Both the position numbers and the translations under genes were made by a program. A model generated the notes under the pieces. The model was not told the DNA's origin. It searched no databases and saw only the letters and a program-made list of their open reading frames with translations. A stretch of 20,874 bases of DNA from an uncultured Bdellovibrionales bacterium (GTDB lineage: Bacteria > Bdellovibrionota > Bdellovibrionia > Bdellovibrionales > JAMPXM01), in contig CALBDW010000002.1 of NCBI GenBank assembly GCA_937927435.1, forward strand, positions 1-20,874, read 5' to 3'. Below, one piece after another: positions 15,205 through 20,874 of this stretch (the first letter of the stretch is position 1; every line of letters starts with the position of its first letter).

Positions 15205-15981
15205 ATGACTGACAGGCGGTTTCTTAAGTCTTCGGTCCTCGAAAAAATTCTTCATGAAGCATGGGACCACTCGCAAAACGGCCGCCCCTTGCTGGTTGTC
15301 TTCGACCTCGACTCCACACTCTTCGATCTGACGGGACGCGTGACCAAGATCATCGATCGTTTCCGACAAATTGAAGCCGTGCGATTTCCCGAAGAATGTC
15401 GCCGCCTTAATGATATTCAGATCCTCCAAACAGATTGGGGTTTGAAGACTCCACTTGAACGATTGGGGCTTCCCTGCGAAGGACCGTTTTTTGCCGCTCT
15501 TCATCAGCACTGGGCTGATGCATTTTTCAGCAATGAATACCTCATCTACGACAAGCCGTTACCAGGTGCTGTCACTTTCGTCCAAAAGCTTCATGAGTTC
15601 GGAGCTCACATCATGTATCTCACAGGGCGGGATATCCCCCGCATGGGCGACGGCACTTATAAATCGCTTCTAAACAATCAGTTTCCGATCGACTCGCCGA
15701 CCGTTCAGCTCGTCTTAAAGCCTCACCCCAAAATGGATGACGCAGCCTTCAAAGCTGAAGTTCTTCGTGATTTCGAGCGGAAGTACAAACGAATTTGGTT
15801 CTTCGAAAATGAGCCGGTGAACCTGAACCTCGTCGCGCGAGAATGCCCCAATATCAAACTGGTTTTCGTCGAAACCGCGCATTCAGGCCGAGAGGAACCG
15901 TCCCCCTTCTGGGAAAGAATTACGCATTTTGAAATTGATATAGAGACCCTCCCCCTGAAACAAGCCACCGGCGACAACTAA
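15205..15981 (+). CDS. HAD-superfamily hydrolase
   Basis: This 258-residue cytoplasmic protein carries HAD motif I as VVFDLDSTLF (nucleophile Asp34, acid/base Asp36), motif II as YLTGRD (Thr140) and a Lys for motif III in LKPHPK (Lys172) or FKAE (Lys183). The motif IV position reads WFFENEPVNLN (201-204 ENEP). There Glu/Asn/Glu replace the usual Asp pair, an acidic variant seen in some HAD phosphatase families. A cap of about 90 residues lies between motifs I and II. The substrate is unknown; a phosphatase is most likely. The start ATG lacks a ribosome site but lies at the predicted transcription start of a good promoter. It is divergent from phnD and may be co-transcribed with the next gene. 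Confidence 0.82.
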   Translation: MTDRRFLKSSVLEKILHEAWDHSQNGRPLLVVFDLDSTLFDLTGRVTKIIDRFRQIEAVRFPEECRRLNDIQILQTDWGLKTPLERLGLPCEGPFFAALHQHWADAFFSNEYLIYDKPLPGAVTFVQKLHEFGAHIMYLTGRDIPRMGDGTYKSLLNNQFPIDSPTVQLVLKPHPKMDDAAFKAEVLRDFERKYKRIWFFENEPVNLNLVARECPNIKLVFVETAHSGREEPSPFWERITHFEIDIETLPLKQATGDN

Positions 15982-16048
15982 ACGCACTGCAATATAAACA
16001 AAGAGATTGCACCCATCAGCGAACTTGCGGAAACAAGGCGCGGGGGAA

Positions 16049-16651
16049 ATGTCTTTGAAAGCATCTGGAATCAAAAGCACTAGCATGCGAAGACCCACCT
16101 ATTCCCATTGGCCCACCTTGGGTGCCGGGTTCGCATTGGCTTTGGTCGCCCTCGTGATCGCCGACTGGCCGAGTTCCGCGCAGTTTTTGAGTTCGCAGCT
16201 CTGCCTCAACCGAGGGGGTGATCACAACATCTTCCAGATGCTCGTCAACGAACAGGCCAAGGACATTTTGAAGAACCGTTGGTACGCCCAACGCGGATAC
16301 GAAGCCGGCGACGTCCAACTCGTGCTCACACGCGAATACACCGCCTGCCTTTACGAGGAAGCCTCGGCGCGCCAGTCCGATAACCACAGCCAAAACGTCG
16401 TGGCCCGCACGAATCTCGAACACGACCTCCGCGTCGCCATCGAAAAGATCCCGTTTTCGGAAAAGAAAATGACTTTGAAATTGGAATGTGATCGCGAACA
16501 AGGTCTAGCGACGGTCACCCTTCACATCGATGGGCTGTCAGAATACGAAGCGCTAGTTCTCAACTCAAGACCCCTCGATTCCGACGACGGTTTCATCGAC
16601 AACTCGGTTTTTGCAGCCGGTTTAGCTCCGATGAATCCTTCTTGTTTATAA
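16049..16651 (+). CDS. Hypothetical single-TM (or signal-anchored) protein
   Basis: This protein has about 200 residues. One N-terminal hydrophobic segment (LGAGFALALVALVIADW, about residues 24-40) is followed by a soluble domain, which would be periplasmic. The soluble part has four Cys (in QLCLNR, TACLYE, LECDRE and the C-terminal PSCL), suggesting disulfides. The C-terminal third looks beta-rich (KMTLKLECD, LATVTLHIDG). I do not recognise a family. The start is uncertain: ATG 16049 has a G-rich run very close upstream, TTG 16007 would add 14 residues and ATG 16085 would remove 12. It follows the HAD gene by 67 bp on the same strand and ends 2 bp from the convergent NUDIX gene. Confidence 0.65.
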   Translation: MSLKASGIKSTSMRRPTYSHWPTLGAGFALALVALVIADWPSSAQFLSSQLCLNRGGDHNIFQMLVNEQAKDILKNRWYAQRGYEAGDVQLVLTREYTACLYEEASARQSDNHSQNVVARTNLEHDLRVAIEKIPFSEKKMTLKLECDREQGLATVTLHIDGLSEYEALVLNSRPLDSDDGFIDNSVFAAGLAPMNPSCL

Positions 16652-16653
16652 GC

Positions 16654-17229
16654 TCAAGAACCGGAAACCGATGTCGGCAACTGGAAACCGAGAGCCGGTA
16701 ACGCATAGAAAATCGAGGCGACCACAATCGAATGGCTGATTTTCCCGCTGAGAACCATCTCAATCACTTCGGGAATCGTTTTCGTCACGACACGGATATC
16801 TTCGTAAGGATCGAGCTTCTGTTCCTGCACCCAACGGCAGCCGTAACCGATAAAAGTGTGCATACGGTTGTTCTGCAAAGCGGGGTTCGGATAATGAACG
16901 GCCACCAGACGGACATCGTCGGAAACGTATCCGGTCTCTTCAGCGAGCTCTCTGATAACCGCACTTTTGGGGTCCTCGCTCTTCCTCGGGTCGAGCGATC
17001 CCCCGGGAATTTCAAGATGGGTCTCGCCCCCAGCCTGCCGGTACTGCTCGACGAGGACCATCCGTCCGTCTTCCGTGATCGGCACGATGTTCACCCAATC
17101 CGGAAACTCGAAGACATAGTAATTCGGCATCACCCGTCCATCGGGTAACTCGCAACGGTCAGAGCGCAAACGGAAAAACGGCGACTTGAAAATGTCCTGG
17201 CTTGAAAGAACTTTCCATGATCTTTGCAT
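16654..17229 (-). CDS. NUDIX hydrolase, ADP-ribose-pyrophosphatase-like
   Basis: This 191-residue cytoplasmic enzyme carries a NUDIX box at residues 76-101. GGSLDP leads to a Glu in SED, then AVIRELAEETGY, giving the metal-binding RE--EE-G core. The loop between the Gly and the first Glu is two residues longer than the minimal box, as is common in ADP-ribose/nucleoside-diphosphate-sugar pyrophosphatases. VLVEQYRQAGGETHLEIPGG before the box is also typical of that subgroup. It would hydrolyse X-linked nucleoside diphosphates with Mg2+; the exact substrate is unknown. ATG at 17229 has GAGGTGAAT directly before it, which rules out the 23-residue longer frame. It is divergent from the RsmI-like gene across 105 bp. 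Confidence 0.88.
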   Translation of the reverse strand: MQRSWKVLSSQDIFKSPFFRLRSDRCELPDGRVMPNYYVFEFPDWVNIVPITEDGRMVLVEQYRQAGGETHLEIPGGSLDPRKSEDPKSAVIRELAEETGYVSDDVRLVAVHYPNPALQNNRMHTFIGYGCRWVQEQKLDPYEDIRVVTKTIPEVIEMVLSGKISHSIVVASIFYALPALGFQLPTSVSGS

Positions 17230-17334
17230 ATTCACCTCGGTCCGCTTGCGTTTGAGTTCGTCGGTTGCCCGGCTGAAACACCTTATGTTACGGTGCAATG
17301 CTTTTCGAATCCAACGAAAAGAGGATTTTCGCGC

Positions 17335-18102
17335 ATGCCATTATCCCTCGTCGCCGTGCCGATTGGAAACCCTGGGGACATCACTCTGCGGGCTCTTAAG
17401 GTCCTGCGTTCGGCGGATATCGTCATCGGCGAAGAGCGGCGCGAAGTCTCGAAACTATTGAAGGCGCTCGGGGTCGAAAACAAGCCGATCGAACTTCTAA
17501 ACGAACACTCAAGCGAAAATGACGTGTCCCGCCTTCTCGACCTGGTCCGAACAAATAATATCGCTTTGGTCAGTGACTGCGGGACTCCCGGCTTTTGCGA
17601 TCCCGGCGCCAAACTCGTCGCAGCCTGCCGAAAAAAAGGCTTGGCCGTTATCCCGATCCCCGGAGCTTCAAGCCTCATGTGCCTGCTTTCGATCGCGGGA
17701 AAGGACTTAAGCGAATTCTTATTCCGCGGTTTTTTGCCCGCCGAGAAAGAAGCGCGGACGGCCGCTTTGAAAGAACTCGACCGCGAATACCGCCCCTTTA
17801 TCTTAATGGACACGCCCTATCGGATGAACCGCTTGCTTGAGGAATTGGCCGCACATTGGCCCGACCGGACAGCGGTATTGGGGTGCGACTTCACTCAGGA
17901 AACGGAAACCATCATCGAAGCAAAATTGAAGGATTTGCCCGCGAAGGTGGGTTCGAGAAAAGCGGAATTCATCATTGCGGTCTTTCCGGGCGAGGAAAAA
18001 CAAGACTCGCCCGTCAGACGCATGAAACGTTTCAATAAGCGGGTTTCGAACGCAGGATACAGTGAATCGCGCCGCCCGTACCGGAAAGGTCGCGGGCGTT
18101 GA
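17335..18102 (+). CDS. RsmI-like SAM-dependent methyltransferase (tetrapyrrole-methylase fold), divergent
   Basis: This 255-residue protein opens LVAVPIGNPGDITLRALKVL, the hallmark of the RsmI family, which 2'-O-methylates C1402 of 16S rRNA. Later come LVSDCGTPGFCDPGAKLV and VIPIPGASSLM, which align with the usual SDAGTP--SDPG and PGPSA loops. The canonical EDTR-type motif is EERREVSKLL here and the SAM loop carries extra Cys, so this may be a paralog with another substrate. It is shorter than E. coli RsmI (286). The C-terminus is strongly basic (RRPYRKGRGR) and is encoded in the 71-bp overlap with the convergent deiminase gene. ATG at 17335 starts the conserved domain, with GAGG about ten bases upstream. 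Confidence 0.82.
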   Translation: MPLSLVAVPIGNPGDITLRALKVLRSADIVIGEERREVSKLLKALGVENKPIELLNEHSSENDVSRLLDLVRTNNIALVSDCGTPGFCDPGAKLVAACRKKGLAVIPIPGASSLMCLLSIAGKDLSEFLFRGFLPAEKEARTAALKELDREYRPFILMDTPYRMNRLLEELAAHWPDRTAVLGCDFTQETETIIEAKLKDLPAKVGSRKAEFIIAVFPGEEKQDSPVRRMKRFNKRVSNAGYSESRRPYRKGRGR

Positions 18103-19102
18103 TCATGAGAACTTTGTAGCCAAGGGATGTGTAAATTTCCTCGGCCACTTGGTCTTCCGCGATTCCATACGCAGGAACAAGCGCATACCCGTTAATAAAG
18201 AAAGAATTAATGTGCGACAGGAAGTTTCCGCGTCCGCGGCTTCTCACCGGCATCCGCACGACGTTATAGCCGAGATCGCGCAGGAACTGCGCGTTCTTGT
18301 CCATCAGAGCTTTGTTCGCCGGATGGTCGATGAAATCACCGACCACGAACGTGTCATCGTTGACCAGTTTCGCGTACAAGTCGATGTGGAAAGTAATGTC
18401 GTCAATCAACGGCGCGAGTGTCACCATTCTCTGACAGCCGAGATTGGCGAGCATGAGGGCGTTCACTTGTTCCACCGAAAGCTGCGGGTTTTGTTCGTAC
18501 ATCCGAGTCGACGCGAAGCACGTTCCGCGACCGTCGGAAATAAAGTTTCCACCCTCGAAGTTCATCGAAACTTGGCGGTTGGCCACATTCTGATTTTTCG
18601 CTAAGGCCGCAGGAACCGCGTCGTCGTAGTACCGGTTATAACGGCTGTAAATGAAGTCGTTACTGACCAGAGCGCCGCCATCGTCGAACGCATAAATCGG
18701 CCCGTAGTCCTGATACCAAAACGAATTATAAGGAATCACATACGTCTGAAGGCGGTTCGTGTCTCCTCCCATCGCGGCGTATTCGGACACGATTCTCGAA
18801 GCTTCGTATTGGCTTCTCACCAAAACGACGATATCAGCCGTGCGTTCGACCGTTCCCACAAGCGCGCGCGCCATGCGCCGGAACGTTTCAGCCGTCATCT
18901 GCAACTCGGACGCGGGCGCGAACTCAGATGGAGTTAAAATCGTCCGCGCTTGAAACTCGTGGAGCGCGGGAAGTTGAAATGTAACCTTGAAGCCCGCATT
19001 ACGCGCCTGCGGGTCCAACTCGAAAGCGGATGCCACTTGGCCGACAAAGGTCGTGAGCGCCAAGAGCAACGCGCACAAAATCGACAACCGTTTGATCGCC
19101 AT
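18032..19102 (-). CDS. Exported agmatine/peptidylarginine-deiminase-family enzyme
   Basis: This 356-residue protein has a signal peptide (LSILCALLLALTTFVG, cleavage after ASA26), so it should act outside the cytoplasm, unlike ordinary agmatine deiminases. Guanidino-modifying enzyme motifs are present in order: WYQDYGPI with Asp132, NFEGGNFISDGRGTCF with Glu183-Gly-Gly-Asn, FHIDLYAK with His239 and Asp241, and C-terminal GTGGAIHCI with nucleophile Cys348. The first motif has Gln where agmatine deiminases usually have Arg (W-x-R-D). The fold would hydrolyse a guanidinium group to ureido plus ammonia; free agmatine, arginine or peptidyl-arginine are all possible. ATG at 19102 has GAGGGGATCA before it. 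Its last 23 codons, including Cys348, lie opposite the RsmI-like gene's end. Confidence 0.85.
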   Translation of the reverse strand: MAIKRLSILCALLLALTTFVGQVASAFELDPQARNAGFKVTFQLPALHEFQARTILTPSEFAPASELQMTAETFRRMARALVGTVERTADIVVLVRSQYEASRIVSEYAAMGGDTNRLQTYVIPYNSFWYQDYGPIYAFDDGGALVSNDFIYSRYNRYYDDAVPAALAKNQNVANRQVSMNFEGGNFISDGRGTCFASTRMYEQNPQLSVEQVNALMLANLGCQRMVTLAPLIDDITFHIDLYAKLVNDDTFVVGDFIDHPANKALMDKNAQFLRDLGYNVVRMPVRSRGRGNFLSHINSFFINGYALVPAYGIAEDQVAEEIYTSLGYKVLMINARDLSGTGGAIHCILRSKPAY

Positions 19103-19171
19103 TGATCCCCCTCTAAACGAATGGCGTTTCCGTGATGCACGTTACCTGTTTTGAGAAATGCCGCATGGGCA

Positions 19172-19213
19172 CTGTGGTCCAGCGATATCAAATCGAGCCA
19201 GGCCGGTCCACAG
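19172..19213. repeat. Inverted repeat upstream of the deiminase gene (candidate operator)
   Basis: CTGTGGTCC at 19172-19180 is mirrored by GGTCCACAG at 19205-19213, eight of nine positions pairing around a 24-bp spacer. It is centred roughly 90 bp before the deiminase ATG. No T-tract follows on either side, so an operator is more likely than a terminator. The rest of the 186-bp gap (19103-19288) shows an AT-rich stretch after cysE and nothing else I can name. Confidence 0.35.
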
Positions 19214-19288
19214 ATTAGAGCTGCACGCGGCTTTAAAACCGGACGGACGACCAGTCTGAGAAATCAATTTACTATTATTATCAAGAAC

Positions 19289-19807
19289 TTACTCGAGTAG
19301 CCGCGACAGCGGAGCAACGATGGTTTGGCCCGGTTCGACGGGCTTTGTCACGACGGCATTCGCCCCAATCCGGGCGCCATCACCCACCGTTATTGGCCCC
19401 AAGACCTTTGCGCCCGTACCGATCAACACCCGGTTGCCGATCGTGGGATGCCTCTTGACCGGATCGAATTTCACGCCGCCGAGCGTTACGCCGTGAAAGA
19501 TAATGCAGTCATCACCGATTTCAGAAGTTTCCCCGATCACGATACCCATCCCGTGATCGATGACAAGGCGACGGCCGATTTTCGCGCCCGGGTGAATCTC
19601 TATGCCGGTCAACCATCGGGAAAACTCCGAAACCATCCTCGCTAAAAAGAATAAACGGTTTCGGTAGAGCGAATGGGCAACGCGGTGAAAAAAAATCGCC
19701 TTGGGGCCCGGATAAAGCAGGGCGATTTCCCAGAGCGATTTAGCCGCGGGATCATATCGCTTATAAGCCAAGAGGAGACTCTTAATATCGCGAAAAACTT
19801 CGTTCAT
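19289..19807 (-). CDS. cysE: Serine O-acetyltransferase CysE (short form)
   Basis: This 172-residue enzyme would make O-acetylserine from serine and acetyl-CoA, the first step of cysteine synthesis. The N-terminal helices (DPAAKSLWEIALLYPGPKAI, residues 19-38) lead into a left-handed beta helix of hexapeptide repeats. That part includes GIEIHPGAKIGRR, DHGMGIVIGET with catalytic-type Asp84-His85, GVTLGG, RHPTIGNRVLIGTGAKVLG and GARIGANAVVTK. The length matches the short form found in many bacteria, not the E. coli enzyme of about 270 residues with a longer N-terminal domain. It ends soon after the helix, without a long regulatory tail. ATG at 19807 is 3 bp after the upstream stop (TAA-CCG-ATG) and has no good ribosome site, so translation is probably coupled to the HD-domain gene. 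Confidence 0.93.
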   Translation of the reverse strand: MNEVFRDIKSLLLAYKRYDPAAKSLWEIALLYPGPKAIFFHRVAHSLYRNRLFFLARMVSEFSRWLTGIEIHPGAKIGRRLVIDHGMGIVIGETSEIGDDCIIFHGVTLGGVKFDPVKRHPTIGNRVLIGTGAKVLGPITVGDGARIGANAVVTKPVEPGQTIVAPLSRLLE

Positions 19808-19810
19808 CGG

Positions 19811-20845
19811 TTAGTACTTCAGTAGAAAATAGCGCTCGAAAAGCTGATTAAACTTCGACCATTTTTCGTCGCTCTCTCCGATCGCGTCTCTCTCGGCCTT
19901 AACAAAAGAGCTGATCGTGTTGATTTTACTGTCGAGATCATCGATGGCGGCCACAATGAAAGCCTCTAAAAACATCGGCGTCTTGGGGCTTCCGAATTCG
20001 AGCCGTCCGTGATGGCTGAGGATGATGTGCTTCAACCGATCCTTCAGCTCCTCCGGAAACCCGAGGATGCGCGACGCTTTTTTTTCCACGAGTTCCGTGG
20101 CCATCACGATGTGACCGATCAGCTTGCCTCGATCTGAATAATTGATGCCGTTACCGATTTCAAGTTCCCAGATTTTACCGATGTCATGGAAGATGGCGCC
20201 GAATAGCAAGAGGTCAAGTTTCAACTCGATTCCTTGCGCGCGGTAATGCGATTCGATAAACCGCATCAGCCCGCAAATCGAAACGATGTGCTCGAGGAGG
20301 CCGCCGACATACGCGTGATGGATGCTCTTCGCCGCCGGCGCTTTCAAAAGGCGGCTGCGGACATCCGGGTCATTCAAAACCTCGAATGTCAATTGCCGGA
20401 TATTTGGGTCTTCAATGGTCTCGGCGATGCGGAGCAATTCGGCCATCATCTCCTCGGGCGAACGTCGGGAAGTGCTGATGAAATCCTCCATCCGGTATTC
20501 CGAGACATCCGCTTTCTCGAGGCGATGAACGACGACCTGCTTTCGGTTCTGGAAGATCTGGACCGAGCCTTTTACCTTGACGATGTCTCCCGTCTGAAAA
20601 GACTCGCTCAATGCTTCAACATTGTCCCAAATGCGCGCATCGATCGCGCCTGTGCTGTCGACGAGATAGAGGCTGATATACGGCTTGCCGTTCTTGCCCG
20701 TAAGCAAAGCGCGGTCACGAGCCAAGAAAACAGATTGGAAGGTCTGCTTATCCTGCAGGTCTTTGACGAAGATCTTCGGCGGCGGAGCGGACGGATCCGA
20801 CACTTGTTTCTCGGCATCGGATTTTTCAACCGTTCCCGGCTGCAT
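19811..20845 (-). CDS. OB-fold plus HD-domain 3'-5' exoribonuclease, YhaM-like
   Basis: This 344-residue cytoplasmic protein has a charged, Pro-containing N-terminus (1-24). An OB-fold nucleic-acid-binding domain (about 25-112; YISLYLVDSTGAIDARIWDN, then FQTGDIVKVKG) and an HD domain (about 165-310) follow. HD metal ligands are visible in IHHAYVGGLLEH, IFHDIGKIWEL (His220-Asp221) and HIILSHHG, with a final Asp in AAIDDLDSK. This OB-then-HD order is that of Gram-positive YhaM/CBF1-type 3'-5' exoribonucleases, and the length is close to YhaM. RNA or DNA trimming is expected; the specific substrate is unknown. ATG at 20845 has GGGGGAGG just upstream. It is first of a two-gene unit with cysE, 3 bp apart. 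The remaining 29 bases of the window hold only this leader. Confidence 0.87.
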   Translation of the reverse strand: MQPGTVEKSDAEKQVSDPSAPPPKIFVKDLQDKQTFQSVFLARDRALLTGKNGKPYISLYLVDSTGAIDARIWDNVEALSESFQTGDIVKVKGSVQIFQNRKQVVVHRLEKADVSEYRMEDFISTSRRSPEEMMAELLRIAETIEDPNIRQLTFEVLNDPDVRSRLLKAPAAKSIHHAYVGGLLEHIVSICGLMRFIESHYRAQGIELKLDLLLFGAIFHDIGKIWELEIGNGINYSDRGKLIGHIVMATELVEKKASRILGFPEELKDRLKHIILSHHGRLEFGSPKTPMFLEAFIVAAIDDLDSKINTISSFVKAERDAIGESDEKWSKFNQLFERYFLLKY

Positions 20846-20874
20846 AGGCCTCCCCCACCTTCAATCTTGGCGCG

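Noticed and set aside
16657..16700. Near-repeat of GGAAACCGA at the end of the NUDIX gene
   Set aside because: Short, inside coding sequence, and not extended to either side; likely chance.
17230..17334. N-terminal extension of the RsmI-like gene (frame open from 17224) and of the NUDIX gene (open to 17298)
   Set aside because: Both genes have better internal starts (17335 and 17229) that begin at the conserved domain or directly after a ribosome site. The extensions overlap each other in the divergent promoter gap.

Overview
The window is a densely coded bacterial segment of mid-50s percent GC by eye, with 18 complete protein genes and one partial gene. I see no RNA genes, insertion sequences or CRISPR arrays, and no gene-free stretch longer than about 300 bases. 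Three things suggest a member of the former Deltaproteobacteria, most likely Bdellovibrionota or a myxobacterial relative. These are a block of exported TPR, coiled-coil and beta-barrel proteins resembling the Myxococcus/Bdellovibrio gliding (Glt/Cgl) envelope machinery, an outer-membrane barrel of the type common in myxobacteria, and several secreted or lipid-anchored proteins. The lineage is an inference from gene content.

Layout. (1) 1-1975, plus strand: the end of one ABC exporter half and the complete second half, overlapping by 4 bp, together a heterodimeric exporter. (2) 1972-2574, minus: a transglutaminase-like protein, convergent with the exporter. (3) 2679-11998, minus: a seven-gene block ending in a convincing rho-independent terminator at about 2604-2651. 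In transcription order it holds a VWA-domain lipoprotein (CglB-like), a 1006-residue exported TPR protein (GltD/AgmU-like), a TPR lipoprotein (GltE/AglT-like), an 87-residue exported protein, an outer-membrane barrel (GltA/GltB type), an exported TPR plus coiled-coil protein (GltC-like) and an exported coiled-coil protein. Stops and starts overlap or nearly touch, except for one 132-bp gap before the barrel gene. (4) 12222-15008, minus: a phnD-phnC-phnE ABC importer of the phosphonate/phosphite family, with no C-P lyase or other catabolic gene nearby. (5) 15205-16651, plus: a HAD-family hydrolase with a sigma70-like promoter placed so that the mRNA would be leaderless, then an unrecognised single-TM protein. 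(6) 16654-19102: a NUDIX hydrolase (minus), a divergent RsmI-like methyltransferase (plus) and an exported agmatine/peptidylarginine-deiminase-family enzyme (minus). The last two overlap tail to tail by 71 bp. (7) 19289-20845, minus: an OB-fold/HD-domain nuclease of YhaM type followed 3 bp later by serine acetyltransferase cysE.

The most interesting region is the 9.3-kb envelope block. It reads as one transcription unit whose products would span the outer membrane (barrel, two lipoproteins) and periplasm (two large TPR proteins, a coiled-coil protein). It combines a candidate MIDAS-bearing surface adhesin with a gliding-type trans-envelope scaffold. No TolQR/MotAB-like motor gene is present, so any motor would have to be encoded elsewhere. 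Gene names for this block rest on domain layout and order, not on database searches.
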